NCBI RefSeq assembly: GCF_004358695.1
Contig: NZ_SNAA01000001.1
Location: 372,001 to 436,000 of the forward strand
Direction of reading: 5' to 3'
DNA: 64,000 nucleotides
Origin: Palleronia sediminis
Lineage (GTDB): Bacteria > Pseudomonadota > Alphaproteobacteria > Rhodobacterales > Rhodobacteraceae
Of the stretch, positions 9,276-18,723 are shown piece by piece. The notes beneath the pieces are model-generated. The model was not told where the DNA came from. It searched no databases and was given only the letters and a program-made list of their open reading frames with translations. Every line of letters begins with the position of its first letter. Within the stretch, counting starts at the first letter, position 1. The translations under genes were made by a program, and so were the position numbers.

Positions 9276-10556
9276 TCACTCGATGCGGTTGCGGATGCGG
9301 CGGACGAGATACCAGACCAGCCCGACGACGATCGGGGTCAGGATCGCCGTGCCGACGGGTTTCGACACCCCCGCCATGCCCATCGCGGGCGCCAGCGCGT
9401 AGGTCGCGAGGCTCACCGCGTAGTAGCTGATCGCCACGACCGACAACCCCTCGACCGTGCGTTGCAGGCGCAGTTGCAGATCGGCGCGCCGGTCCATGCT
9501 GGCCAGCAATTCCTGGTTCTGGGCCGAACGCGCGACATCGACCCGCGTGCGCAGAAGGTCGCCCGCGCGCAGCGCCCGGTCGGACATCTCGCGCAGGCGT
9601 TGGCGGGTCGACACGACCGTGCGCATCGACGGCTCGTAGCGGCGCGTCATGAACTCGCCAAAGGTCTGCCGCCCCTCGAAGCGGCATTCGCGCAGCACCC
9701 CGATGCGCTGGTCGACAAGCGCCTCGTAGGCCTCGGTCGCGCCGAACCGGAACGAGGATTGCGCCAGCACCGTCTCGAGCTCGGCCCAGACCTTGAGCAG
9801 TGCGCGCAGCGTTTCCTCGGGCTGGGCCTCGGCGGCCACCATGTCATCCATCAGCCGCCCCAGATCGACGTCGAGCGCGGCCATCTTGGGGCCTAGATCG
9901 CGCACCCGCGCGAGCCCCAGCATCGACATGGCCTTGTAGGTCTCGATCTCGCAGAGGCGCTGCACGATGCGCCCGGTGCGCCGTTCGCCCGTGCCGTCGG
10001 ACAGGAACACCGCCATGCGCATGTGCCCCGCCGGGTCGATGCGGAAATCGCTGGCCACGAGCGCGCTGTCGTCGAGCACCGTGCTGACCGCCAGGCTTTC
10101 GGGCACGAACCAGTCCGACAGGGCGGCCGCGACGGTGGCGTCGTCCGGCCGCCGTTCGACGCGGATCAGCGCCGAGGTGACGCGCACCCCGTTCGCCCGT
10201 TCGAGCCAGTCATCGGGAAAGACCGCAAAGATATCGGGATCGAAAGGCCGTTCGCCCACGCCGTCGCCGAACACGGTATAGGTCGTGAACTCGGTATGCT
10301 GTTCCCATTTGAGGCGATAGCGCCCGATCTCGCCGAACCAGTGGGTCGCGTCGGGCTGCGGGTGCTGCGCGCCGAACCGGTCGAGCAGCGCGATCAGATG
10401 CGCCCGGTCCGCCCCGCGGTCGCGCCGCGCCGCGTCCTGCGCGGGCTTGAGCGCGAGATAGGCGGCAAAGCAGGGCGCGGCGAGCGAGGGAAAAGGCCGC
10501 GCGTGCAACTCGTTGGCGAGCATGTAGCGCAGCGGATGGTCGGTGATCGCGGGCAT
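9276..10556 (-). CDS. DUF3422 family membrane-anchored protein
   Basis: A 426-residue protein. I chose ATG at 10556 (MPAITDHPLRYMLANELHAR) over an upstream Met at 10592 because family members begin with the HPLRxxLxNELHARPF block. A soluble N-terminal region of about 360 residues carries helical, coiled-coil-like stretches (LRALLKVWAELETVLAQS). Two hydrophobic segments follow near the C-terminus, then a basic tail VRRIRNRIE. This family has no established biochemical role that I know of. It is convergent with the MATE gene. Confidence 0.9.
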   Translation of the reverse strand: MPAITDHPLRYMLANELHARPFPSLAAPCFAAYLALKPAQDAARRDRGADRAHLIALLDRFGAQHPQPDATHWFGEIGRYRLKWEQHTEFTTYTVFGDGVGERPFDPDIFAVFPDDWLERANGVRVTSALIRVERRPDDATVAAALSDWFVPESLAVSTVLDDSALVASDFRIDPAGHMRMAVFLSDGTGERRTGRIVQRLCEIETYKAMSMLGLARVRDLGPKMAALDVDLGRLMDDMVAAEAQPEETLRALLKVWAELETVLAQSSFRFGATEAYEALVDQRIGVLRECRFEGRQTFGEFMTRRYEPSMRTVVSTRQRLREMSDRALRAGDLLRTRVDVARSAQNQELLASMDRRADLQLRLQRTVEGLSVVAISYYAVSLATYALAPAMGMAGVSKPVGTAILTPIVVGLVWYLVRRIRNRIE

Positions 10557-10670
10557 GAAGCCCCTCCGGCAGGGCGCGGCCCAGTCTGCCACACATCCGC
10601 GTTACCGGCAATTCCCGCGCCGGGCCAGCCCATCGGCGCGGGGTCGCGATATGCCGCAGGCGCGGGGCGC

Positions 10671-11174
10671 TCAGCCCCCCGTCGCGCCCTTTGCCTGCTG
10701 CGCGGTCTTTTGCGCCTGCCGTTCGACCCGCGACACGGTCTCGTCGATCTGGCCCTGCATCTGGGCATAGGCCTCGCGATTGGCCTCGCGCGCCTGTTCG
10801 GCCATGCGGCGCATGAGGCCCAGCGCCTCTTCGACGGCGTCGTTCATCGCCTTGGTGCGCGCCGTCATCGTCTCGGGGCCGGCGGTTTCCTCGGCCCACT
10901 CGTATTGCTGGCGCGCGGCGCGGGTCATCTTGTCAAAGATCTCCATCTGCTTGTCGAGAAGATCCTTGTAGGCCTCGGCGGCGGATTTGTTCGCCTCCTG
11001 CATGGCCTCGAAATTGCGCTGGTTGGCGCGGATCACGCCTTCGAGGTCGAACATCTGCGCCTGCGGCTGCTGGAACATCGTCATCATCGCCTGCGGGTTC
11101 CACATGCGGGCGATGCGCTCGGGGTCGAACGCCTTCATCATCTCGGTCATGTCCCAAGGGTTGTTCTGCGCCAT
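10671..11174 (-). CDS. Phasin-family protein (PHA granule-associated)
   Basis: A 167-residue protein, amphipathic and almost all helical, with many Met/Gln residues at the N-terminus (MAQNNPWDMTEMMKAFDP) and a heptad-like C-terminal half. The block VIRANQRNFEAMQEANK is characteristic of phasins, which coat polyhydroxyalkanoate granules. Low-complexity Ala/Gln tail. It is a single gene downstream of the pyruvate dehydrogenase genes on the same strand, separated by a strong hairpin. No polymerase or depolymerase gene is nearby. Confidence 0.85.
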   Translation of the reverse strand: MAQNNPWDMTEMMKAFDPERIARMWNPQAMMTMFQQPQAQMFDLEGVIRANQRNFEAMQEANKSAAEAYKDLLDKQMEIFDKMTRAARQQYEWAEETAGPETMTARTKAMNDAVEEALGLMRRMAEQAREANREAYAQMQGQIDETVSRVERQAQKTAQQAKGATGG

Positions 11175-11253
11175 CTCGATCTCCCGATCATCGGCGGGCG
11201 TCGTGCCCGCGCCTGTCGCGACATCCTAGGGACTCGGCGGCGCCGATCAAGGC

Positions 11254-11282
11254 GGGCGGGCGGGGCTGCCCCCCGCCCGCCC
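11254..11282 (-). terminator. Strong hairpin downstream of lpdA
   Basis: GGGCGGGCGGGG (11254-11265) pairs perfectly with CCCCGCCCGCCC (11271-11282) around a 5-base loop, 9 bases past the lpdA stop on the minus strand. There is no long U tract, so it may stabilise the 3' end or end transcription only partly. Confidence 0.6.
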
Positions 11283-11291
11283 GATGCGCGT

Positions 11292-13055
11292 CTATTTCCG
11301 CTTGGGCGGCATGAGGTCGGTGATCGTGCCCTCGAACATCTCGGCGGCGAAGTTCACCGTCTCGGACAGGGTCGGGTGCGGGTGGATCGTATGCGCCAGG
11401 TCGGTCGCATCGGCCCCCATCTCGATGGCCAGCGCCACCTCGGAGATGAGGTCGCCCGCGCTGGTGCCGGTGATGGCCCCGCCGATCACGCGGTCGTCCT
11501 CGGGGTCGAAGAGCAGCTTGGTCACGCCTTCGGAGCGGCTGTTGGACAGCGCCCGCCCCGAGGCCGCCCATGGGAAGACGCCCTTGTGGTACTTGATCCC
11601 CTGCGCCTTGGCCTGCGCCTCGGTCAGGCCGACCCATGCCACCTCGGGGTCGGTATAGGCGACGCTGGGGATGACCCGCGCGTCGAAGGCGCGTTTCTCG
11701 CCGGCGGCGACCTCGGCCGCGACCTTGCCCTCGTGAACGGCCTTGTGCGCCAGCATCGGCTGACCGACCACGTCGCCGATGGCAAAGATATGCGGCACGT
11801 TGGTGCGCTGCTGGTGATCCACCTCGATGAAGCCGCGGTCGGTCACGGCGACGCCCGCGCGCTCGGCGTCGATCTTGCCGCCGTTGGGGGTGCGGCCGAC
11901 GGCGACCAGCATCTTGTCGAAGGTCTCGGTGCTGGTGTCGCCCTTCTCGTCCTCGAAGGTGACGTGCAGCCCGTCGGATTTCGCCTCGACCGCCGTCACC
12001 TTTGTCTTGAGCCGGATCGCGGCAAGGCGTTTCTCCATCCGCTTGTGCAGCGGCTTGACCATGTCCTTGTCGGCGCCGGGCAGGATCTGGTCCATCATCT
12101 CGACCACCGTGACGCGCGCGCCGAGCCCCTGGTAGACGGTCGCCATCTCGAAGCCGATGATCCCGCCGCCCAGCACCAGCATGGTCTCGGGGATCGGGTC
12201 GAGTTCGAGCGCGCCGGTCGAGGTGACGACGCGCGGATCGTCATGCGGAATAAAGGACAGTTTCACCGCCTGGCTGCCCGCGGCGATGATGCACTGGTCG
12301 AAGGTCACGTTGCGCGTGCCCCCCTCGCCCGTCACGGCGATGGCGTTGGGCCCGGTGAACCGTCCCTCGCCCTGCACGACCGTCACGTTGCGCTGTTTCG
12401 CCAGCCCCGCAAGCCCGCCGGTCAACTGGCCCACGACCCCGTCCTTCCAGCGGCGCAGCTTGTCCGCATCGACCTCGGGCGCCGCGAACGAGATGCCGTG
12501 ATCGGACATCTCCTCGGTTTCCGAGACGACGCGCGCGGCGTGCAAAAGGGCCTTGGAGGGGATGCAGCCCACGTTCAGGCAGACCCCGCCGAGCGACGCG
12601 TAGCGTTCGATCAGCACGACCTTGCGGCCCAGATCGGCCGCGCGGAAGGCGGCGGTATAGCCGCCCGGCCCCGAGCCCAGCACGACCACCTCGCCATGCA
12701 GATCGCCCTCGCCCGTGGCGCGGATGCCGTCGCTGGCGATGGGTGCGGGGGTGTGATCCTCGTCGCGGGCATCGGGCTTGACCGCGCCGCCCTCGGGGGC
12801 GCCGCTGTCTGGGGTGTCGGCGTCCTGCGACACGTCCATGACGAGGATCACGTCGCCCTCGCTGATGGCGTCGCCTTCCTTGACCCGGATCTCGGTCACG
12901 GTGCCGGCATTGGGCGACGGCACCTCCATCGTGGCCTTGTCGGATTCGAGTTCGATCAGCGGGTCTTCCTTTTCGACCCGGTCGCCCACCGCGACCAGCA
13001 CGGCGACGACCGGTACGTCCTTGAAATCGCCGATATCGGGAACCTTGATGTCCAT
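11292..13055 (-). CDS. lpdA: Dihydrolipoyl dehydrogenase (E3) with N-terminal lipoyl domain
   Basis: A 587-residue E3 of the pyruvate dehydrogenase complex. Residues 1 to about 80 are a lipoyl domain (ELESDKATMEVPS, lipoylated Lys expected in DKA). An acidic/Ala linker and then the FAD-dependent oxidoreductase follow: GSGPGGYTAAFRAADLG (FAD), redox disulfide GGVCLNVGCIPSK, NAD-binding GGGIIGFEMATVYQGLG and the C-terminal dimer domain with HPHPTLSET. It reoxidises dihydrolipoyl groups and makes NADH. It lies 10 bases after aceF in the aceE-aceF-lpdA operon. The extra lipoyl domain makes it about 120 residues longer than plain E3. Confidence 0.96.
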   Translation of the reverse strand: MDIKVPDIGDFKDVPVVAVLVAVGDRVEKEDPLIELESDKATMEVPSPNAGTVTEIRVKEGDAISEGDVILVMDVSQDADTPDSGAPEGGAVKPDARDEDHTPAPIASDGIRATGEGDLHGEVVVLGSGPGGYTAAFRAADLGRKVVLIERYASLGGVCLNVGCIPSKALLHAARVVSETEEMSDHGISFAAPEVDADKLRRWKDGVVGQLTGGLAGLAKQRNVTVVQGEGRFTGPNAIAVTGEGGTRNVTFDQCIIAAGSQAVKLSFIPHDDPRVVTSTGALELDPIPETMLVLGGGIIGFEMATVYQGLGARVTVVEMMDQILPGADKDMVKPLHKRMEKRLAAIRLKTKVTAVEAKSDGLHVTFEDEKGDTSTETFDKMLVAVGRTPNGGKIDAERAGVAVTDRGFIEVDHQQRTNVPHIFAIGDVVGQPMLAHKAVHEGKVAAEVAAGEKRAFDARVIPSVAYTDPEVAWVGLTEAQAKAQGIKYHKGVFPWAASGRALSNSRSEGVTKLLFDPEDDRVIGGAITGTSAGDLISEVALAIEMGADATDLAHTIHPHPTLSETVNFAAEMFEGTITDLMPPKRK

Positions 13056-13065
13056 GAGCGGCCCC

Positions 13066-14427
13066 TTACAGCATCAGCCGGCGCGGATCGGCCAGCAGGT
13101 AGGACAGATGCGCGGCAAAGCGCGCGGCCAGCGCGCCATCGACGGCGCGGTGATCGTAGCTGAGCGACATGGGCAGCATGTTGCGCGGCACGAATTGCGT
13201 GCCGTCCCAGACCGGCGCCATTTTCGACCGGGTCAGGCCCAGGATCGCGACCTCGGGGGCGTTGACGATGGGGGTGAAGGCGGTGCCGCCGATGCCGCCC
13301 AGCGACGAGATCGTGAAGGTCGCGCCCTGCATGTCGGCGCCCTTGAGCTTGCCCTCGCGCGCGGCGGAGGACAGCTCCATCAGCTCTTTCGAGATCTCGA
13401 CGATGCCCTTGCGGTCGGCATCCTTGATGACCGGCACCATCAGCCCGTTCGGCGTGTCGGCGGCGAAACCGATATTGTAGAAGTCCTTGCGGATCAGCTT
13501 GTCGCCGTCGGGGTGGAGCGAGGAGTTGAACTCCCAGTGCTTTTTCAGCGCGGCGACGCTGGCCTTGATGACGAAGGACAGCAGCGTGATGCGGTAGCCT
13601 TCGGTTTTGGCCTGGGTGTCGAGCTCCTTGCGGTAGAGGTCGAGCTCGGTGATGTCGGCGTCTTCCTGGTGGGTGACATGCGGGATGTTCAGCCACGAGC
13701 GGTGCAGCGCGGGGCCCGAGATCTTCTTGATGCGGGGCATCTCGACGGTCTCGACCGGCCCGAATTTCGAGAAATCGACGGCCGGGATGGGCGGGATGCC
13801 CATGCCGCCCTGCGCCTGTCCCGCGCCCGACGCGCCCGAACCCGCCCGCGACGCCAGCGCGGCCTCGACATCCTCGCGCAGGATGCGGCCCTTGCGGCCC
13901 GATCCGTTCACCTGCCGCAGGTCGATATCGACCCGGCGGGCAAAGGCCCGGACCGAGGGCGAGGCGTGGAACTTGCTGCTGCCTGTATCGACCACCGCGC
14001 TCGACGCCGCGTTCGAGGCGGGCGCATCGCCGCCGCGATTGCCGTAGCCCTCGGACGAGGCAGGGGCGTCCTGTTTCGGCGCATCCGCCTTGGGGGCATC
14101 GCCCTTGGGGGCGTCGTTCTTGGGGGCATCCGCCTTGGGCGCGTCCGCCTTGGGGGCATCGTCGGCGCCATTCGCGCCGTCGTCGCCGGTCTCGTCCTCT
14201 TCGAGCAGGAGGATCACGGTGCCCTTGCCGGCGCTGTCGCCTTCCTTGAGGCGCACCTCTTTCACGGTGCCGGCATGGGACGAGGGCACTTCCATCGTAG
14301 CCTTGTCGCTTTCCAGCTCGATCAGCGGGTCTTCCTTCTCGACGCGATCGCCCGCGCTCACCAGCACCGCGACGACGGGAACGTCGTCGAAATCGCCGAT
14401 ATCGGGCACTTTCACTTCGGTGGCCAT
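13066..14427 (-). CDS. aceF: Pyruvate dehydrogenase E2, dihydrolipoyl acetyltransferase
   Basis: A 453-residue E2 with one N-terminal lipoyl domain (residues 1-80, ELESDKATMEVPSSHAGTV). A long Ala/Pro/Lys/Asp linker follows, built of DAPKx pentapeptides. Next come a peripheral subunit-binding domain (SPSVRAFARRVDIDLRQVNG) and the catalytic acyltransferase core, ending LSLSYDHRAVDGALAARF, where the His of HRAVDG is catalytic. It transfers acetyl groups to CoA. It sits between aceE and lpdA, 29 bases after aceE. Only one lipoyl domain is present here, whereas the E3 neighbour carries another. Confidence 0.96.
   Translation of the reverse strand: MATEVKVPDIGDFDDVPVVAVLVSAGDRVEKEDPLIELESDKATMEVPSSHAGTVKEVRLKEGDSAGKGTVILLLEEDETGDDGANGADDAPKADAPKADAPKNDAPKGDAPKADAPKQDAPASSEGYGNRGGDAPASNAASSAVVDTGSSKFHASPSVRAFARRVDIDLRQVNGSGRKGRILREDVEAALASRAGSGASGAGQAQGGMGIPPIPAVDFSKFGPVETVEMPRIKKISGPALHRSWLNIPHVTHQEDADITELDLYRKELDTQAKTEGYRITLLSFVIKASVAALKKHWEFNSSLHPDGDKLIRKDFYNIGFAADTPNGLMVPVIKDADRKGIVEISKELMELSSAAREGKLKGADMQGATFTISSLGGIGGTAFTPIVNAPEVAILGLTRSKMAPVWDGTQFVPRNMLPMSLSYDHRAVDGALAARFAAHLSYLLADPRRLML
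14063..14167. repeat. 15-bp tandem repeat inside aceF linker
   Basis: About seven tandem 15-base units, typically GGGGCATCCGCCTTG on the plus strand, encode the flexible linker pentapeptide DAPKx of E2. Units differ by a few bases and the last is degenerate, so copy number is a likely point of variation between strains. Confidence 0.85.
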
Positions 14428-14456
14428 TGGTCTGTCCCTTTTCGTTCTCGTGCCGC

Positions 14457-17117
14457 TCAGCTCAGGCGCGGGTTCGGCTTGTTGCCGTCGATGTCGTATT
14501 TGCGCACGGCCTTTTCCATATCGGACTTGCTGACCGTTCCGGCCTTGTAAAGCTCGTGCATGGCGGCCGCTGCAATGTGGTTGGCGTCGACCTCGAAGAA
14601 CCGGCGCAGCGCCTCGCGGCTGTCGGACCGCCCGAACCCGTCGGTGCCCAGAACGGTGTAGGGCTGTTCGACAAAGGCGCGGATCTGCTCGGCATAGGTC
14701 TTGATGTAGTCAGTCGCCACGATCACCGGCCCCTTGGCGTCCGAAAGCGTCTGCGTGACATAGGGCACGCGCGGCTCTTCGGTGGGGTTGAGGCGGTTCC
14801 AGCGCAGGCAATCCTGCCCCTCGCGCGCCAGTTCGTTGAACGACGTGGCCGACCAGATATCCGAGGTCACGCCGAAATCCTCGCGCAGCATCTCGGCCGC
14901 GGCGATGGCCTGCATCAGGATCGTGCCGGACCCCATCAGGTTGACGTGCTTCTTGCCGGGCTTGTCGGCCTTGCGGGCGCGGTAGAGCCCCTTGATGATC
15001 CCCTCTTCGGCGCCGGTGGGCATGTCGGGGTGGCGGTAGTTCTCGTTCATCAGGGTGATGTAGAAATAGACGTCCTCCTGGTCGGCGAACATCCGTTTCA
15101 GCCCGTGCTGCACGATCACCGCGACCTCGTAGCTGAAGGTCGGGTCGTAGCTGATGCAGTTGGGCACGGTGCCGGCGATGACGTGGCTGTGCCCGTCCTC
15201 GTGCTGGAGCCCCTCGCCGTTGAGCGTGGTGCGCCCCGCCGTGCCGCCCAGCAGGAAGCCGCGCGCGCGCGAATCGCCCGCCGCCCAGCACAAATCGCCC
15301 ACGCGCTGGAACCCGAACATCGAGTAGAAGATGTAGAACGGGATCATCGGGACGCCGTGGTTGGAATAGGCCGTCGCCGCCGCGATCCAGTCGGCCATGG
15401 CCCCGGCCTCGTTTATCCCCTCCTGGAGAACCTGGCCGTCCTGCGATTCCTTGTAATAGGACATCTGCTCGGCGTCCTGGGGCGTGTAGTTCTGCCCCAG
15501 CGGGTTGTAGATGCCGACCGAGCGGAACAGCCCCTCCATGCCGAAGGTGCGGCTTTCGTCGGGCACGATGGGCACGACGCGCTGGCCGATCTTCTTGTCG
15601 CGCAGGAGCGTCGTCAGGATGCGCACGAAGGCCATCGTGGTCGAGATCTCGCGCTCTCCGGTCGATTGCAGCTCGCGCTTGAAGGCGTCGAGCCCCGGCA
15701 CCTCGAGATCGGGCGCATCGCGGAACCGCGCCGGGAAGGCGCCGCCCAGTTCCTTGCGGCGGTCGGCGAGATAGGCCTTTTGCGCATTGTTGAGCGAGAC
15801 GAGCGGCACCTTGTCGATATCGGCATCGTCGACCGGGATCTTGAAGCGGTCGCGCATGGCGCGAAGCTGGGCCTCGTCCATCTTTTTCGACTGGTGGGCG
15901 ACGTTCTGCCCCTCGCCCGCGGTGCCCATGCCGTAGCCCTTGACGGTCTTGACCAGCAGGCAGACCGGGCGGCCCTTGGTCTCGGTCGCGCGCTTGTAGG
16001 CGGTATAGACCTTGCGCGCGTCGTGCCCGCCGCGCCGCAGGGCAAAGATTTCCTCGTCGGTCCAGTCCTCGACCAGCGCGGCGGTCTCGGGGTACTTGCC
16101 GAAGAAATGTTCGCGGATATAGGCGCCGTCCCTGGACTTGAAGGTTTGGTAGTCGCCGTCGATGGTCTCGTCCATGAGCTGGCGCAGCTTGCCCGAGGTG
16201 TCACGCTCGAGCAGGTCGTCCCAGCCCTTGCCCCAGAGCACCTTGAACACCTCCCAGCCCGAGCCGCGGAAGCTGCCCTCGAGTTCCTGCACGATCTTGG
16301 AATTGCCGCGCACCGGCCCGTCGAGCCGCTGGAGGTTGCAGTTGATGACGAAGATCAGGTTGTCGAGCCCCTCGCGCGCGGCGAGGTTGATGGCGCCGAG
16401 GCTCTCGGGTTCGTCCATCTCGCCATCGCCGAGAAAGGCCCAGACCTTGCGGTCGGATTTCTCGATCAGGCCCCGGTTCTCGAGGTATTTCATGAACCGC
16501 GCCTGGTAGATCGCCATCAGCGGCCCGAGCCCCATCGAGACGGTGGGGAACTGCCAGTAATCGGGCATCAGCCACGGGTGGGGGTAAGAGCTGAGCCCCT
16601 TGCCGCCGGTCTCCATCCTGAAGCCCGCCATCTGCTCCTCGGACAGGCGCCCCTCCATGAAGGAGCGGGCGTAGATGCCGGGAATGACGTGGCCCTGGAA
16701 GAACACGAGATCGCCGCCATGGGTCGCCGAGCGGGCGCGCCAGAAATGGTTGAGCCCGAGATCGTACATCACCGCCGACGAGGCGAAGGACGAGATATGC
16801 CCGCCGATGCCGTCCTCGGTCTTGTTGGCGCGCACCACCGTCGCCATCGCGTTCCAGCGGTTGATGCTGCGGATGCGCTTTTCCATCTCGGCATCGCCGG
16901 GGATCTCGAGCAGATCGTCGGCGGGGATGGTGTTCTGGTAGGGCGTGGTCGAGCTGAAGGGCAGCGTCGCCCCCGCCGCGCGGGCCTGCTGCACCGCCTT
17001 GTCGAGCAGGTAATGCGCCCGGTCGGGACCGTCGCGGGCGATCACGTCCTCGATCGCCTCCTGCCATTCCTGCGATTCGACGGGGTCGATATCCGACCCT
17101 TGCCCGGAATCCTTCAT
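14457..17117 (-). CDS. aceE: Pyruvate dehydrogenase E1, homodimeric type
   Basis: An 886-residue thiamine-diphosphate enzyme of the homodimeric AceE class that decarboxylates pyruvate and acetylates the E2 lipoyl group. ThDP-binding features include FLGDGEMDEPES and NLIFVINCNLQRLDGPVRGN; the C-terminal transketolase domain includes GTDGFGRSDSREALR. I chose ATG at 17117, which has an AAAGGG ribosome site 9 bases upstream; a GTG three codons earlier is possible. It is the first gene of aceE-aceF-lpdA. Many alphaproteobacteria instead use a two-subunit E1, so the class is worth noting. Confidence 0.96.
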   Translation of the reverse strand: MKDSGQGSDIDPVESQEWQEAIEDVIARDGPDRAHYLLDKAVQQARAAGATLPFSSTTPYQNTIPADDLLEIPGDAEMEKRIRSINRWNAMATVVRANKTEDGIGGHISSFASSAVMYDLGLNHFWRARSATHGGDLVFFQGHVIPGIYARSFMEGRLSEEQMAGFRMETGGKGLSSYPHPWLMPDYWQFPTVSMGLGPLMAIYQARFMKYLENRGLIEKSDRKVWAFLGDGEMDEPESLGAINLAAREGLDNLIFVINCNLQRLDGPVRGNSKIVQELEGSFRGSGWEVFKVLWGKGWDDLLERDTSGKLRQLMDETIDGDYQTFKSRDGAYIREHFFGKYPETAALVEDWTDEEIFALRRGGHDARKVYTAYKRATETKGRPVCLLVKTVKGYGMGTAGEGQNVAHQSKKMDEAQLRAMRDRFKIPVDDADIDKVPLVSLNNAQKAYLADRRKELGGAFPARFRDAPDLEVPGLDAFKRELQSTGEREISTTMAFVRILTTLLRDKKIGQRVVPIVPDESRTFGMEGLFRSVGIYNPLGQNYTPQDAEQMSYYKESQDGQVLQEGINEAGAMADWIAAATAYSNHGVPMIPFYIFYSMFGFQRVGDLCWAAGDSRARGFLLGGTAGRTTLNGEGLQHEDGHSHVIAGTVPNCISYDPTFSYEVAVIVQHGLKRMFADQEDVYFYITLMNENYRHPDMPTGAEEGIIKGLYRARKADKPGKKHVNLMGSGTILMQAIAAAEMLREDFGVTSDIWSATSFNELAREGQDCLRWNRLNPTEEPRVPYVTQTLSDAKGPVIVATDYIKTYAEQIRAFVEQPYTVLGTDGFGRSDSREALRRFFEVDANHIAAAAMHELYKAGTVSKSDMEKAVRKYDIDGNKPNPRLS

Positions 17118-17418
17118 TGCGAACACCCTTTCGGTCCGTTGGTCGACGGGCCGTGTCGGAAGGCGCGCGAAGCGCGACCCCGCGGGCGCGATCCGGCATG
17201 GGGCCTCCCAACCCCCGTGCAGACTAGATGGCTTCGAACGTTATCGGTCCCCGACAACGGAGGAAACCCGCCATTGGGCATTTCGGGGTTGCGAATCGTG
17301 CAGGGCGAAACAGCTTCAAACGAGGCAAGACGACCGCCCGCCCGCGCCCTAGTCAAGCCGCGGCCCCGGCCCTATACCGGCGCGCGTCCGCATCCCCCAC
17401 CCTGACGGAGCCGCCCCC
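17118..17418. other. Divergent intergenic region aceE/hisB (301 bp)
   Basis: This stretch has no credible gene. It must hold the minus-strand promoter of the pyruvate dehydrogenase operon and the plus-strand promoter of hisB. The segment 17230-17310 is noticeably less GC-rich than its surroundings, which fits a promoter zone. I could not identify a convincing -35/-10 pair or a named operator. Confidence 0.5.
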
Positions 17419-18009
17419 ATGCCGCGCAGCGCCTCGATCACCCGCACCACCTCCGAGACGGCGATCACCGCCATGGTCGATCTCGACGGGACCGGCACTG
17501 CCGGCATCCAGACAGGCGTTGGGTTCTTCGACCACATGCTCGACCAGCTCGCGCGGCATTCGATGATCGACATGCACATCAAATGCGAGGGCGACCGGCA
17601 TATCGACGACCACCACAGCGTCGAGGATTGCGGCATCGCGCTGGGACAGGCGCTGCGCGAGGCGCTGGGGGCCAAGCGCGGGATCGGGCGCTACGGCCAA
17701 TGCGCGCTGCCCATGGACGACACGCTCGTGACCGTGGCGCTGGATCTGTCGGGGCGGCCCTGGCTGGGCTGGAACCTGCCCTTTCCCACCGAAAAGATCG
17801 GCAGCTTCGACACCGAGCTGGTGCGCGAGTTCTTCCAGGCGCTGTCGACCCATGGCGGCATCACGCTGCACGTGGACCTCGTGCGGGGGCTCAACAGTCA
17901 CCACATCGCCGAGGCCGCGTTCAAGGGGCTGGCGCGCGCGCTGCGCCAGGCGGTCGAGCCCGACCGCCGCAAGGGCGAGGCGGTGCCCTCGACCAAGGGC
18001 GCGCTGTGA
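17419..18009 (+). CDS. hisB: Imidazoleglycerol-phosphate dehydratase
   Basis: A 196-residue monofunctional IGPD, the sixth step of histidine synthesis. The manganese-binding histidine motifs are clear: [27 protein letters not shown] and, in the second half, [18 protein letters not shown]. It lacks the N-terminal phosphatase domain found in enterobacterial HisB. It is the first gene of the his series, with hisH starting 4 bases after it. Confidence 0.97.
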   Translation: MPRSASITRTTSETAITAMVDLDGTGTAGIQTGVGFFDHMLDQLARHSMIDMHIKCEGDRHIDDHHSVEDCGIALGQALREALGAKRGIGRYGQCALPMDDTLVTVALDLSGRPWLGWNLPFPTEKIGSFDTELVREFFQALSTHGGITLHVDLVRGLNSHHIAEAAFKGLARALRQAVEPDRRKGEAVPSTKGAL

Positions 18010-18013
18010 GCCG

Positions 18014-18655
18014 ATGACCACGGTCCTGATCGATATCGACAGCGGCAACCTGCATTCGGCCGAAAAGGCGTTCCAGCGCATGGCGGCCGAGACCGGGGCC
18101 GGCCCCGTGCTGGTCTCGGCCGCGCCCGAGGACGTGGCCCGCGCCGAGCGGATCGTGCTGCCGGGCGACGGCGCCTTTCCCGCCTGCGCGCGGGCGCTGA
18201 TGCAGGACCGCCCGGCGCTGCACGAGGCGCTGCGCGAGGCGGTCGAGACGCGCGGCCGCCCGTTCCTGGGGATCTGCGTGGGCATGCAGCTCATGGCGCG
18301 GCGCGGGCTCGAGCATCGGCCGACGCCGGGCCTTGGCTGGATCGACGCGGAGGTGGTGCCGATCGAACCCGGCGACGACCGGCTGAAGGTGCCGCATATG
18401 GGGTGGAACGATCTCGTCGTGGAACGGGCGCATCCGGTTCTGGACGGGATCGCGACGGGCGATCACGCCTATTTCGTGCACTCCTACCACATGCGCTGCT
18501 CCGATCCGGCGCAACGGCTCGCCTCCTGCGACTATGGCGAGGCGGTGACGGCCATCGTGGCCGAGGGGACCGCGGTGGGCACCCAGTTCCATCCCGAAAA
18601 GAGCCAGTCGGCCGGGCTGCGGCTGATCGCCAATTTCCTCGGCTGGCGCCCCTGA
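18014..18655 (+). CDS. hisH: Imidazole glycerol phosphate synthase, glutamine amidotransferase subunit
   Basis: A 213-residue class I glutamine amidotransferase that supplies ammonia to HisF. The triad is visible: nucleophile Cys in GICVGMQLM and the His/Glu pair in QFHPEKSQ. The start codon is 4 bases after hisB. Its partner hisF lies 2.6 kb downstream on the same strand, separated by a minus-strand gene, hisA and another minus-strand gene. Confidence 0.97.
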   Translation: MTTVLIDIDSGNLHSAEKAFQRMAAETGAGPVLVSAAPEDVARAERIVLPGDGAFPACARALMQDRPALHEALREAVETRGRPFLGICVGMQLMARRGLEHRPTPGLGWIDAEVVPIEPGDDRLKVPHMGWNDLVVERAHPVLDGIATGDHAYFVHSYHMRCSDPAQRLASCDYGEAVTAIVAEGTAVGTQFHPEKSQSAGLRLIANFLGWRP

Positions 18656-18660
18656 GGCGC

Positions 18661-18685
18661 CCCGCGGCCGGGATGGTCCCGCGGG
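18661..18685 (+). terminator. Hairpin downstream of hisH
   Basis: CCCGCGG (18661-18667) pairs with CCGCGGG (18679-18685), 6 bases after the hisH stop. There is no U tract directly behind it, so it is at best a weak or Rho-assisted terminator. Confidence 0.4.
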
Positions 18686-18701
18686 CGGCGGGCCTGGGAT
18701 C

Positions 18702-18723
18702 GGGGTATTTGGAAAGAGAAGAC
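18702..18723 (+). repeat. Dispersed intergenic motif, copy 1
   Basis: GGGGTATTTGG followed by AAAGAGAAGAC. The same motif occurs inverted at 37707-37730 and 50493-50516, always in gene-free DNA close to GC-rich hairpins. A more divergent relative forms the inverted pair at 24062-24125. Confidence 0.65.
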
